From: Streptomyces paradoxus
Lineage (GTDB): Bacteria > Actinomycetota > Actinomycetes > Streptomycetales > Streptomycetaceae
DNA length: 64,000 bases
Assembly (NCBI RefSeq): GCF_014202475.1
Contig: NZ_JACHGV010000008.1
Span: 369,419 to 433,418 of the forward strand
Direction of reading: 5' to 3'
Positions 8,778 to 17,811 of this stretch are shown here, in pieces. A program made the position numbers and the translations under genes. The notes below the pieces were generated by a model. It made no database searches. It saw nothing but the letters and a program-made list of their open reading frames with translations, and had not been told where the DNA came from. Within the stretch, counting starts at the first letter, position 1. Each line of letters opens with the position of its first letter.

Positions 8778-9893
8778 ATGACGATCGTGTTCCGGGTCCC
8801 GGCCGGCGGTGCGGAGCGGGTGGGGTTCGCCTACTCGCCGACGATGGAAGCCGTACTGAGTCTCCATGTGCTGGTGGAGCCCAAGCACCACCCCGTCCAG
8901 CACGGCTGGGTGCGTGCGATGCGCAAGCTGTCCCCGGCGCTGAAGCGGGAGATCGAGGCGTTCTCCTACGCGGTGCGCTCGTACTTCCCCGAGTTCCTCT
9001 TTCCGCAGCCGACCGGCGGACTGGCGGACTTCGAAGACGAACTCGCCGGCTTGCGCGGGGCGGATCCGGAGCTGGTCCGCCTGGAGTTCGCCGTCCCCCT
9101 GCTCACGCCCTGGCCGGGTGGCGGCGAGGGCAGGGATCCGCACGTGCTGGACGAACCGGACGTACGCGGCCTGTTGCGGGAGCGAGTCGCACGGGAAAGC
9201 GACGAAGCGATGGCCGCGATGCTCCTCGACGACCCCCGCGCGCTGCTCGAACGGTTCCTGAGCATGCTGGAGCGCTACTGGAGGGAGGCGTTCGAAGAGG
9301 AATGGGCACGGCTCGAACCCGAACTCGCCGCCGGTGTCAGCGAGGCCGGACACCAGATCGAGCAGCGCGGCCTGTACGGGATGCTCCGCGGCCTGTGGCC
9401 GGAGGTACGCAGTGATCCGCAGGCCGAACGCTTCTGGCTGGAGCGGCCGCACGACCACGAGGTCGCCATCGGCCCGGACGACACACTCGTACTCGCCCCC
9501 AGCGCCTATGTGTGGCCGCACGTACGCGTCAACTGCGACGGTCCGTGGCCCCTCGGGCTCGTCTTCCCCGTCTCCTCGATCGTCCGCGAAGCCCGCCCCA
9601 GGATCCCGCCGACCAGGCTCGTCGGCACACTTCGCGCGCTCGCCGACGACACCCGGCTGCGCGCCCTGCGACTGCTCGCCGAACGCCCGCGCAGCACACA
9701 GGAGTTGGCCCCACTCGTCGGCGTCAGCGAAGCCGCCCTGTCCAAGCACCTGAGGGTGCTGGCGGACGCGGGCCTGCTGGAGCGCCGCCGGGAGGGCTAT
9801 TACGTCCTGTACTGCCTTGCGCCCGGACAGGTGGCAGGCCTGACCCCCAGCCTGGAAAGCTTCCTGCACGGCAACGAAGAGGCGACTGATTAG
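8778..9893 (+). CDS. DUF5937 / ArsR-type transcriptional regulator
   Basis: 371 residues. The first 250 are the DUF5937 region (FAYSPTMEAVLSLHVLVEPK, LLTPWPGG), a probable effector-binding module. About 270-345 is a winged helix of ArsR type (LVGTLRALADDTRLRALRLL, TQELAPLVGVSEAALSKHLR, GLLERRREGYYVLY). It ends 52 bp before an MFS transporter in the same direction. This architecture is commonly found beside an MFS gene in Streptomyces, so it most likely represses the exporter until a ligand is sensed. Confidence 0.9.
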   Translation: MTIVFRVPAGGAERVGFAYSPTMEAVLSLHVLVEPKHHPVQHGWVRAMRKLSPALKREIEAFSYAVRSYFPEFLFPQPTGGLADFEDELAGLRGADPELVRLEFAVPLLTPWPGGGEGRDPHVLDEPDVRGLLRERVARESDEAMAAMLLDDPRALLERFLSMLERYWREAFEEEWARLEPELAAGVSEAGHQIEQRGLYGMLRGLWPEVRSDPQAERFWLERPHDHEVAIGPDDTLVLAPSAYVWPHVRVNCDGPWPLGLVFPVSSIVREARPRIPPTRLVGTLRALADDTRLRALRLLAERPRSTQELAPLVGVSEAALSKHLRVLADAGLLERRREGYYVLYCLAPGQVAGLTPSLESFLHGNEEATD

Positions 9894-9945
9894 CCATCTG
9901 CCTAATAAGTGGATCAGACCCCCGCCGGGATTCGACAGTGGCCGC

Positions 9946-11214
9946 ATGTCACTGCTGAGGGACCGCAACTTCCTGCTTCTCTTCGTCGGCCAGGGCATCT
10001 CACGCTTCGGCGACGGCCTGTACACCGCCGCGACCGCGTGGCTGGCCTGGTCACTGACGAAGGACCCCACGGCCGTCGCCGTGGTGAGCGTCTCCGCGTT
10101 CGCGCCCGCGTTCGTTGCCACCTTCGTCGTTGCCTCGTACGCCGACCGCCGCGACCGCCGGAAGCTGATGATCGCCACCGACCTGGCCCGGGTGGCCGTT
10201 GTGGCCGTGGCTTTGGTCCTGCTCTCCCTCAACCTGCTGAGTCTTCCCCTGCTCGTGGCGACCACGGCGCTGCTGGCGCTGATCGGTGCCCCGTTCGCCC
10301 CGGCCCGCAACGCCATCGTCCCGCAGATCGTGCCGGTCGACCGCCTCCAGCAGGCCAACGGGCTGCTGCAAGTCGCCTTCCGGGCCGCCTTCTTCGTCGG
10401 CCCGCTCATGCTCGCGCCGCTGCTGGCCTTCGGCTCGCTGCAGTCGGTGCTGGTGGTCAACGGACTGACCTTCCTGGGCTCGGCGGTCGCCGTGGCCGCC
10501 ATCCGCGTGACCCGCCCCGCCCCGACCAGCGGTCAAACGGGGTTGTGGTCCGATCTTGCCGCCGGGCTCAGGGCAGTGCGGGCCGCTCCCGAGGTACTCG
10601 TGGTCATCGTGACATTCGTGCTCGCGCTCGCCCTGACCAACGGTTTCCTGACTGTCGGGCTTGTCGCCGTCGTGGGACAGGGTGGCCAGTACGGCCTGCT
10701 GCTCGGCGTCGCCGGGATCGCCGAAGTGGTGGGCGCCCTGCTCCTGACCGGCCTGCGCATCCGCAGACTCGCACTGGCCGCGGTGCTGGCGTGGGCCCTG
10801 CTTGGGATCTTCCGGGCTCCGCTGGGAACGGCCGCCTCCACGACGGTCGCAGCCCTTCTTCTCACCGCCACTGGGCTGGCCTCGGCCCTCACGGACATTC
10901 CCTTGATCGCACTGGTGCAGCAGCGCATACCGAGCCATCATCTGGCGAAGGCGCTCGGCCTGTGGGAGGCCGGAGTGGCCGGAGCCCTGGCGATCTCCCC
11001 CCTCGTGGCCTCGACCGCCATCACCCTCACCGGAGTCGAGAACGCCTTCCTGCTCTCGGGAGCCGCCGTTGTCGCCCTGGCCGTGACCGCCACGCTCACC
11101 CTCGCATGCGTCGGCGCACGGCAGCCCGGTCAGGGCCCCTTCGCCACTGCCGACGGCACGGCAAACGTCGCGGCAGCGGAAGAAGCGGCGGCGATCACGG
11201 CCAAACCGGAGTGA
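9946..11214 (+). CDS. MFS transporter, DHA3-like exporter
   Basis: 422 residues with about 12 hydrophobic helices. It opens SLLRDRNFLLLFVGQGISRFG, and loop 2-3 has the DRRDRRKLM signature of the superfamily, followed by PARNAIVPQIVPVDRLQQAN, typical of the EntS/MefA-like subgroup. A hydrophilic alanine-rich tail follows the last helix. It sits directly downstream of the DUF5937-ArsR regulator and is probably co-transcribed with it. Substrate unknown; drug or metabolite efflux is the usual role. Confidence 0.9.
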   Translation: MSLLRDRNFLLLFVGQGISRFGDGLYTAATAWLAWSLTKDPTAVAVVSVSAFAPAFVATFVVASYADRRDRRKLMIATDLARVAVVAVALVLLSLNLLSLPLLVATTALLALIGAPFAPARNAIVPQIVPVDRLQQANGLLQVAFRAAFFVGPLMLAPLLAFGSLQSVLVVNGLTFLGSAVAVAAIRVTRPAPTSGQTGLWSDLAAGLRAVRAAPEVLVVIVTFVLALALTNGFLTVGLVAVVGQGGQYGLLLGVAGIAEVVGALLLTGLRIRRLALAAVLAWALLGIFRAPLGTAASTTVAALLLTATGLASALTDIPLIALVQQRIPSHHLAKALGLWEAGVAGALAISPLVASTAITLTGVENAFLLSGAAVVALAVTATLTLACVGARQPGQGPFATADGTANVAAAEEAAAITAKPE

Positions 11215-11462
11215 CTGCGCGGATCATCGCGGTGCGCAGGTCAGCCCAGGCCCGGGGCGACCTTCGGCTCCTCGGCGTCGACCGCCGCTCGAACGCCTTG
11301 CTGTCGAGGCGCAGGAGCCCCGCGATCGGCGGCGTCGGGAACAGGTTCGTCGCCCGCAACGCTCCGCCGACGAGCAGGCGATCTACTTCGTCGGCAGCGG
11401 AGTGTTGCGCCCTCGGCCCGCCCGGCCGCCGACCCCCGCACGCTGGTCTTGTCGGCCGCGCC

Positions 11463-11728
11463 TATCCGGGGCCTGGCCGTGGGGCGTCCGCCCGGGAGGA
11501 GCAGGGCGAAGACCAGGCCCAGGGCGACCGCACCCGTGGCGATGAGGAAGGTGGTCCGGAAGCCGTGCAGTGTGGGGAGAGCGACACCGTCCACTTGGTC
11601 GCGGTGCTTGCGAGCACGGTGCCGACGACTGCGCTCGCCAGAGGCATACCCATGGATCGCATCACCGTGTTGAGGCCGTTCGCGGCGCCTGTCTCGGACA
11701 GCGGGACCGCGCCGGTGATGAGCGCGGG
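11463..11728 (-). pseudogene. DHA2-type MFS transporter, C-terminal fragment with a frameshift
   Basis: The minus strand gives PLSETGAANGLNTVMRSMG and LASAVVGTVLASTATK in one frame. After a frame change near 11597 it reads DGVALPTLHGFRTTFLIATG and GLVFALLLPG, i.e. the last helices of a DHA2 drug exporter. The rest is missing. The break at about 11728 joins it to the middle of a TetR gene on the other strand. Confidence 0.7.
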
Positions 11729-12068
11729 GACTGACCGAGGACGACCCCTGGCAGGCTCAGACGGACTTCCTCAACACCACACTGGAGGCACAGCTGACCG
11801 ACCCCTCCATCACCGCCGTGCGCTCCGCAGCGGACCACGTCCTGCCCCGCACCACGGAACTCACCGAAGCAATGGATGCCCAGGCCGGCCGGCTGCTCGA
11901 CCGCGCGCTCGCGGCGGCGACCGTGCGCTCTGCGGTGACCTGGGACGACCTGCGGCTGCTCATGTGCGGGATCGCCTACGCCGCCCCAGATCAACGCCGA
12001 CGACCCTCAGACCCGGCTCGACTCCGGCCGCCGCTACCTGGGCACGATGCTGCACGGGATGCGCGCCT
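11729..12068 (+). pseudogene. TetR family regulator, C-terminal fragment with a frameshift
   Basis: The plus strand reads DDPWQAQTDFLNTTLEAQLT, RSAADHVLPR and TWDDLRLLMCGIAYAA. A one-base frame change near 11990 then gives INADDPQTRLDSGRRYLGTM and a TGA at 12066-12068. This is the ligand-binding half of a TetR regulator; the DNA-binding half is gone. With the DHA2 fragment it is what remains of a divergent regulator/efflux pair after deletion of the centre. Confidence 0.65.
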
Positions 12069-12161
12069 GAAGCAGCCACGCGTCTGGTCTGAGCGGAAGA
12101 GGCACGGGAGGCAGTGCCCGACGCTGTGGCGCGGTCGCCCGGCGACTCGCATGCCCCGAGC

Positions 12162-12445
12162 ACCCTCGGTACGGCCGCCACGCTGGACGGGCTGGTGGCG
12201 ACGGTGGACGACACCCTCGGTGAGGCGACCGCCACGCTGGACGGCCTCGACTGCGCGCCTCGGCCGGGTCCTGTTTCACGGGGACACTGACCGACCTCTC
12301 CATCACCACCGTGTGCGCCGCTCCGGACCAGGTCTGCCTCGCGCCACGGAACGTGATGACCTGGGAGGGGCTGAGGCCGCTCATGTGTGGGGGCATGTAC
12401 GCAGCGACCACCCACGCCAAAGACCAGAAAGCCCGGGCGGGCCTG
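12162..12445 (+). pseudogene. Second, more decayed TetR C-terminal remnant with a short direct repeat
   Basis: From 12287 the frame reads LTDLSITTVCAAPDQVCL and MTWEGLRPLMCGGMYAA, clearly a diverged copy of LTDPSITAVRSAADHVL and TWDDLRLLMCGIAYAA at 11794-11990. Just upstream, ACCCTCGGT followed by GCCACGCTGGACGG occurs twice (12162-12190 and about 12213-12244). A tandem duplication of the regulator followed by decay would explain it. Confidence 0.45.
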
Positions 12446-12579
12446 TGCCGCCCGCGAACACCCATCTCATGCGTCGCTGCTGACCAGTCGGCCTGCGTAC
12501 GAGCAGTGCGGTGTATCGACTTGGGCGCCATGGGTACTCCGCGTGGAAACACAGCATGTCGAGCCGCTTCTGGAGAGTT

Positions 12580-12771
12580 ATGACGCAGGGGACTGAAATC
12601 GAGAAGGGCAACCGGTTCTGTAAGGCGTGCGGCGCGCCGGCCGAGGACGGGAGGTTGTGCAGTCACTGCGGAACGGTTTTGGATTTCCCCGATGAGCGTG
12701 GGCTGATCGAGGACGAGGGTGCTGCGGTGCGGCGGGACTTCGAGGGGCGTGGCCCTGACCCTGACGTCTAA
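12580..12771 (+). CDS. Small zinc-ribbon protein
   Basis: 63 residues with two CxxC knuckles (CKACG and CSHCG, 11 residues apart) followed by an acidic tail (FPDERGLIEDEGAAVRRDFE). The fold would be a single rubredoxin-like zinc ribbon. The ATG at 12580 has GGAGAG very close upstream; an in-frame ATG at 12556 is an alternative. It lies just before an IS5 remnant, so it may itself be a relic. Confidence 0.45.
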   Translation: MTQGTEIEKGNRFCKACGAPAEDGRLCSHCGTVLDFPDERGLIEDEGAAVRRDFEGRGPDPDV

Positions 12772-12852
12772 GATCTTCGCGGTCGGGCCGGCCGACGCTG
12801 ATGCCGAGAGCCGTATCGACTGGTCGATGGTGAGCCTGGACTCACCCGGCCC

Positions 12853-13166
12853 GGCCACCTGGGCGGTGACAAGGCGTATTCCTCTCGGCGCAACCGCTGC
12901 TACCTGCGACGTCGCCAGATCAAGCCCACCATTCCCGAGCCCGAGATCAGCGGGCCCACCGCACAAACGCGGCAGCAGGGGCGGACGGCCCGCCGGCTTC
13001 CCCAAGACGATCTAAACGCAGGAACGGAGTGGAGCGGACGATCAACGCGTTGAAGAACCTCCGGGCCGTGGCCACACCCTTCGACAAACGCGCCTACGTC
13101 TTCCACGGGTACCGTCACCCTCGCCTCGATCCGGCCCCGCCCATGATCAGCCGGACAGACCCCAGG
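12853..13166 (+). pseudogene. IS5-family transposase, C-terminal remnant
   Basis: Across frames the sequence gives GGDKAYSSRRNRCYLRRRQI, GGRPAGFPKTI and RRNGVERTINALKNLRAVAT, then TPFDKRAYVFHG, the usual end of IS5-group DDE transposases (third acidic residue in NGVERTIN). At least one frame change, near 13015. Only the last third is present. Its terminal 49 bp recur at 14009-14063. Confidence 0.7.
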
Positions 13167-13210
13167 CCTGCCCGGCGAGGGGATGCCTTCACGTCTCGGC
13201 GCGGCGGAAC

Positions 13211-13951
13211 TTACGGTTTGTGGGTGACCCAGAGCAGTTCCGCCGGCCAGCGGTGCGCCCAGTCGGGTGGGTCGGTTTCGTTGTAGCCGTTGGGTGTTCC
13301 GAGGTCGGGCCGCGGCTCGATGAGGTCGTCGATGATGAGACCCGCGCCGCGCAGGACCTTGACCCAGCCGCCGTAGGTGAGCTGATAGCTGGTCGCGCCG
13401 TCGTCCTCGGCGATGGTGTCCAGCCCGAAGTAGTCCTGCTGCAGCGTCGTGGTCACGCGGCTGGCGGCTTCGTCGTAGCACGCTTCGAACCACGGGCTGG
13501 CGACGTTGAACACCAGGCGCCCGCCTGGGCCCAAGACGCGTGCGGCCTGCGGGACGGCCAGGTGCGGGGGCGCCCAGCTGAGCCCACCGAAGTCGCAGAA
13601 CACCAGGTCGAAGCTGTCGGCGGCGAAGGGGAGTTGTTCGGCGGCGCCTTGCACCAGCGGGTAGCGGGCCGCTCCCATCGCGCGGGCCGCTGCGGCGAGT
13701 TGGGCCTCGGACAAGTCGAGCCCGACCACGCTGGCCCCCTCGGCGGCGAGCGCCCTGGACCACTGGCCGGCGCCGCAGCCGAGTTCGAGGACGCGCTTGC
13801 CGGTGACGTCGCCCAGGGCGTGCAGGTGCGCGTCGGGGATGGAGTACATGCCCCACAGCCGGGGTGTCGCGCCGATCTGCGGGTCGTGCTTGTGCTGGTA
13901 GGCGCTGCTGATCCGGTTCCAGAGCCGCCGGTTGGCGGGGATACTGTCCAC
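13211..13951 (-). CDS. Class I SAM-dependent methyltransferase
   Basis: 246 residues from a GTG with GGAG about 7 bases upstream. Motif I is RVLELGCGAGQWSRALA (residues about 51-67), followed by the acidic GLDLSEAQL, PFAADSFDLVFCDFGG and the post-motif LGPGGRLVFNVASPWFE. The N-terminus (NRRLWNRISSAYQHKHD) is typical of small-molecule methyltransferases of the UbiE/Methyltransf_11 type. No biosynthetic neighbours indicate the substrate. It lies between two related IS ends. Confidence 0.9.
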   Translation of the reverse strand: MDSIPANRRLWNRISSAYQHKHDPQIGATPRLWGMYSIPDAHLHALGDVTGKRVLELGCGAGQWSRALAAEGASVVGLDLSEAQLAAAARAMGAARYPLVQGAAEQLPFAADSFDLVFCDFGGLSWAPPHLAVPQAARVLGPGGRLVFNVASPWFEACYDEAASRVTTTLQQDYFGLDTIAEDDGATSYQLTYGGWVKVLRGAGLIIDDLIEPRPDLGTPNGYNETDPPDWAHRWPAELLWVTHKP

Positions 13952-14008
13952 GTGCCGACTCCAGCACTGCCTGCCGGGGGCGGTCAACACGATTAGGGCA
14001 CTGGCCGG

Positions 14009-14063
14009 CTCTCGCCTCGGTCCGGCCCTGGATCGGCCCATGATTCGCCGGACGAGCCCTAGG
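14009..14063 (+). repeat. Second copy of the IS5-remnant end
   Basis: This resembles 13118-13166: both contain CTCGCCTCG, TCCGGCC, CCCATGAT, CGCCGGAC or CAGCCGGAC, and end in CC(C/T)AGG. It is the 3' end of a second, otherwise lost, related element in the same orientation on the far side of the methyltransferase. Confidence 0.55.
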
Positions 14064-14316
14064 TGGCGCTGGAAGCCGGGGGAGGGGGCGGTCGGCCGTG
14101 ACCTATACGCTCCGCTTCGAACTGAGTCCTGGCCGGGCGGCACCCCGCAGGAGCGTGCCGCGGCCCCGGTGTCGTACCCGATCGACTTCTCCAACTTCGG
14201 CGGTGGGAGAACTCTCGCGTCGGCTGGCAGGGCTCGATCGCCTTCACGCCGCGCGGGGCCAGACGGAACTCTTGCCTCCCTGGGCATGAAGTCTCCCCGG
14301 CCCACGGCTCGGGGCC

Positions 14317-16071
14317 TCAGCGCTGGAGTTGCGAAGGCAGCGGCACCCAACGGCGCGGGGCGCCACGATCCATGGCTTCCTGGCCGTCGTGGATCCTCAG
14401 CCCGGCCGCGGCACAGGCGTAGGCGAGTGTGTCGGCGTCGTGGGGGAAGTCGGACCGGCGCTGCCAAAAGCGGAAGTGCCAGTACGTGGCCGGGTCGGGC
14501 CTGTCCGGATGGAGTCCTATCTCCTCGTGCTCGACGACTTCGCCGTCGCGGGCCAGGGTGCCGAATGTCCCGCCCTTGGGGTTGAAGTAGATGCCGTAGG
14601 CGGCGGTACCCGCCGATATCGCCCGCAGAACGGCGTCGTCGCTCGGCATATAGCCCTCCTGCGTGATCACGCAGCCGCCAGGGGCCCCGGGCACGCTCGT
14701 CACGCCCACATAGCGGAGGGACTCGTCGTAGTCCATCGGATCGAAGGGGGCGTGCTCGGAGTCTGCTCTGGGGCACTGCGCGGGGTCGGCGCCGAGCCGC
14801 CGGATCACCTCGTCCTCGCTCAGGCCCGCCACGAAGCAGATGCCGAGTCCTTCGGTCCACAGCTCCTGCTCGCCGAAGGCCGCGATGAGCGCGTCCGCCG
14901 CTGCGAACGCCGCGGCTTCCTCGGCGGGCAGCTCCACCGCGTCAGGCAGATACGCGACGAGTGGCGCGAGCGACGTGGTCAGCAGCAACCGGCCCGGGGA
15001 CCAGGGTCCGCTCTGCGGCGTCCACACATCGGCCCCGGCGTCGATCAGCGCTTGGACACTGCCCTCGTCCACGCTGCAAGCGGCGTACCACAAAGGTGTG
15101 TGTCCGTCGTCGTCGCCTGCGTCGACCTCCGCATGATGCGACAAAAGCGCGGCGACCGCCTCCGCTGCCCCTTGTTCTGCCGTCAGATGCAGCGGAGTGG
15201 TGCCACGCCATCCGACGCGGGCGTCGGGCGGTGCCCCTGCGTCCAGCCGAGCACGGATCAGGGCCGCGTCCGCCCAGTCCTGGTAACCCAGTTGCTGCCA
15301 GTCGGCCCGCGGCACATAGCGCCTGCGGGCTTCCTCCTGGCGACGCAGCATCTCGCGCTGGTGCCGAGTCAGGGGCGGCGCCAGGAAAGCAGGCGGTCCG
15401 CTCACCTCCATGTACCCGAAGGAGCTCGGCTGCTCCGACGGATCCGGCGCCTCGAGCGCCGGCCAGACCTCGAGCGCCCGCGCCGAGGCGGCATGGAGGG
15501 CCGCCACGTCGACCGAGGCGCTGGTCTCGGCAATCCCCTCGTCCGGCCACTCCACCACCAGCTGCGCCCCTCCGGCGGGTGGCAGCTCCGGCAGATACAG
15601 GTCCACGTCGGTCTTGAAGAGGGACCGGCGGGAATGGTGCAAGCCGGGATCCAGCGGTATCAGTCCGACCGCTTGCGGTGTCGATGCCACGGTCACCTGT
15701 CCCTGCGAACCGGTGATCTCCACACTCTGGTCCGTCGTGCCGTCCAGCGAGGTCACCCGGCGGCCGTCGGAGAACAGCAGGCCCACCCGCAACCCGGACT
15801 GCCGCCCCCCAGCCGCGCTGTGCTGGCGGGTCCTACGGAAGACCGCCAGGTGCAGGGTGACTGCTTGCGGCCACACGGACCATCCCGTGAGCAGCACCTT
15901 CGTGTGCGGACCGGCGCCGAGCACCTCAAGCTGCGACAGCAGCGCAGGAGCGAACCAGTCAGCCGGCGGCCCGTACCGCCCGGCGTCCTCTTCCGGCGGG
16001 CCCAGCCGGACCAATGCCGTCCGCTCGGCGGCCGGTTCCTCCGGTAACACCAGATCGTCGAAGAATCCCAT
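14317..16071 (-). CDS. Large ankyrin-repeat protein
   Basis: 584 residues, intact. Residues 1-230 are an unassigned region with TKVLLTGWSVWPQAVTLHLA and a beta-rich pattern. About 290-380 holds ankyrin repeats (GTTPLHLTAEQGAAEAVAAL, DDDGHTPLWYAACSVDEGSV). After 440 comes a separate domain with EGLGICFVAGLSEDEVIRRL, GYMPSDDAVLRAISAGTAAYGIY and YWHFRFWQRR, reminiscent of actinobacterial DUF6461-like proteins. No signal peptide or membrane helix, so probably cytoplasmic. Function unknown; ankyrins normally mediate protein binding. Confidence 0.85.
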   Translation of the reverse strand: MGFFDDLVLPEEPAAERTALVRLGPPEEDAGRYGPPADWFAPALLSQLEVLGAGPHTKVLLTGWSVWPQAVTLHLAVFRRTRQHSAAGGRQSGLRVGLLFSDGRRVTSLDGTTDQSVEITGSQGQVTVASTPQAVGLIPLDPGLHHSRRSLFKTDVDLYLPELPPAGGAQLVVEWPDEGIAETSASVDVAALHAASARALEVWPALEAPDPSEQPSSFGYMEVSGPPAFLAPPLTRHQREMLRRQEEARRRYVPRADWQQLGYQDWADAALIRARLDAGAPPDARVGWRGTTPLHLTAEQGAAEAVAALLSHHAEVDAGDDDGHTPLWYAACSVDEGSVQALIDAGADVWTPQSGPWSPGRLLLTTSLAPLVAYLPDAVELPAEEAAAFAAADALIAAFGEQELWTEGLGICFVAGLSEDEVIRRLGADPAQCPRADSEHAPFDPMDYDESLRYVGVTSVPGAPGGCVITQEGYMPSDDAVLRAISAGTAAYGIYFNPKGGTFGTLARDGEVVEHEEIGLHPDRPDPATYWHFRFWQRRSDFPHDADTLAYACAAAGLRIHDGQEAMDRGAPRRWVPLPSQLQR

Positions 16072-16332
16072 GCACCGATCGTGACAGAGGGGTCTGACAG
16101 TGAGGGGATCTCGTCCGACTCGTCGGGCACCACGAGCACGTACTCGCCCTCCTTTCACCCGGGCGGTCGCCATGACGATCGGCGGTGTCTGGTCGACGGC
16201 CCGCATAATCGATCTCCAGGTCGGCGAGGCGGTCGACGGCCGGCGCGTCCAGGCGGAGGTGACCCCGCACCTGCCAGACGGCGACCTAGGGCCCGGTTTC
16301 ACCGACATGCGAGGGGAACTCCCGTTCCGAGC

Positions 16333-16527
16333 ACCGAGTACATCCTCGACAACGACGTGAAGTGGTCGGTGCGCACCTGGCAGCCCGCCAGAGCCGTCGG
16401 CGGCACGCACCTCCCGCTGAAGCACCCGGTGAAGGCAGGATCGGTCTCCCTACGCGCCGAGCTCAAGGACCGTAACGGCAACACACTCGTCCAGACGATC
16501 GAACGCGCCTACCTCATTGTCCCGTAA
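16333..16527 (+). pseudogene. Subtilisin-like (S8) peptidase, C-terminal scrap
   Basis: The frame ends VSLRAELKDRNGNTLVQTIE and RAYLIVP, the closing beta-strands seen at the end of large Streptomyces S8 peptidases. There is no catalytic domain and no start. The assignment rests on this tail alone. Confidence 0.4.
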
Positions 16528-16583
16528 CCTCCTGTGCCCGTCTCTGCCCGGAACGGCCCAAGGGCTGTCCCGGGCAGCGGTGC

Positions 16584-16830
16584 TCAAGAGCCGGACGAAG
16601 CACTGACGAGCTCCGATTTCTGGTCCGTCATCTGTTGGTGGGACAGCAGGCCGGCGATGGCTTGGACGGTGTCGCTCATGTGCTCGCGGCGGCTGAGGTG
16701 CCGGGCCCTGGCCCGCCAGTTCTTCAGGTGAGCGATCCCATGCTCGACGCGGATGCGGCGCGAGGAGTGCGCTTTGCGCTGGCGCTCGTAGATCTCCTCG
16801 TACCAATCCGGGGCGTGACCTTGCGCGCCC
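16584..16830 (-). pseudogene. DDE transposase (IS5 / DDE_Tnp_4 type), C-terminal remnant
   Basis: The minus strand reads DWYEEIYERQRKAHSSRR, RVEHGIAHLKNWRARARHL and SDTVQAIAGLLSHQQ, the end of a DDE_Tnp_4-type transposase (E of RVEHGIAH is the third catalytic residue). GGGCTGTCCCGG at 16562-16573 looks like the element's terminal repeat, also seen at 39824-39833. Confidence 0.7.
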
Positions 16831-16929
16831 CCTGCCGATACCCCGCCACGCGAACGCAGACCAGTTCACCGCATCGCAAGGCCGCCGATGTCGCCGGGCT
16901 CGCCCACCGTCCCCGCCCTTTCTGGCCGT

Positions 16930-17526
16930 TCACTGCAGTTGCAGGGCTTGGTGCATCCAGCGCAGGCGGTGAAGGGAACGGCGGCGCATCCACAGGACCC
17001 AGGAGCACAGCGCGACCATGCCGACCGTGAAGAGAAGGGGGAAGACGAGAGAGCCGCTGAAGACCCCCAGGACGATCATGCCGACCGCGACGAGGCCCAT
17101 GGCGCCGAGCCAGTACGGCAGCCACTTGCCCGCCCGCTCCACCTGGCCTAGCTGCTCGGTGACCAGCCGTCGCATGGCCGCCTGCTCCTGGGGGTCCTGC
17201 GGCACGTCCTGGTGACGGATTTTGCGGTTCAGATCGGCGAGTCCGCCCGCGTCGGTGCCCACAGCGCGGGCGGCCCGGCGGCGCTGGACGGCCAGGACCG
17301 CGACGGCGACCCCGGTGTAGAGAGCGCTCTGGAACACCCAGACAGCCGGGTGCTCGTCCCTGCGGAGCAGGGCCGTGATGCCCAGCCCCAGCAGAAAGAC
17401 CAGAATCGCCTGCGCGGTCAGACTGCGGTCGAGTAAGCGCCTGAGTGAGAGCACAGCGCGGACCTCCTCGAGGGGGAGTCGGGACAGCGTCGTCGCCTTT
17501 CGGATACCCCGCGTTCTCCCGCTCAT
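16930..17526 (-). CDS. Four-helix membrane protein of unknown function
   Basis: 198 residues. Two helices (about 41-58 and 68-85) are followed by a charged cytoplasmic-type loop, LNRKIRHQDVPQDPQEQAAM. A second helix pair follows (about 139-157 and 160-180), with an arginine-rich tail (MRRRSLHRLRWMHQALQLQ). I do not recognise the family. The start is uncertain because V23 and M1 are both possible. No obvious operon partner. Confidence 0.65.
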   Translation of the reverse strand: MSGRTRGIRKATTLSRLPLEEVRAVLSLRRLLDRSLTAQAILVFLLGLGITALLRRDEHPAVWVFQSALYTGVAVAVLAVQRRRAARAVGTDAGGLADLNRKIRHQDVPQDPQEQAAMRRLVTEQLGQVERAGKWLPYWLGAMGLVAVGMIVLGVFSGSLVFPLLFTVGMVALCSWVLWMRRRSLHRLRWMHQALQLQ

Positions 17527-17811
17527 GGAGGCAGTTCGTGGCCGCGCTCACAGGCGGCGGCTGGGCACGCGCCCGAGCGGATCGACGCCTCCCAGTGCTG
17601 GTCGCGCTGGTCCCCTCGGCTTGTACGCAATCCGTAAGTCACCGACGCGCTGCGAGAGGTGTACTTCAGGACGGCGGCGGCCGCACCGGGAGCCTGGGCG
17701 AGGTCCGCTCCACCGACACCGAACACCTGAAGCTGTAGAGAGCGAACACCACGCGCGTCTCGGACCGATACGGTCCGGGGCCCGCTCGCCTATCCGCGTG
17801 CTTGCGCCGCG

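Noticed and set aside
8685..10502. A long minus-strand frame across the ArsR and MFS genes
   Set aside because: Low-complexity shadow of two clearly conserved plus-strand genes.
11241..11420. Possible cyclic-nucleotide-binding scrap (DEQAIYFVGSGVLRP)
   Set aside because: Too short; no second motif of the fold and no consistent frame.
14329..16047. A 572-codon plus-strand frame opposite the ankyrin gene
   Set aside because: Arginine/glycine-rich shadow; the minus strand shows ankyrin motifs.
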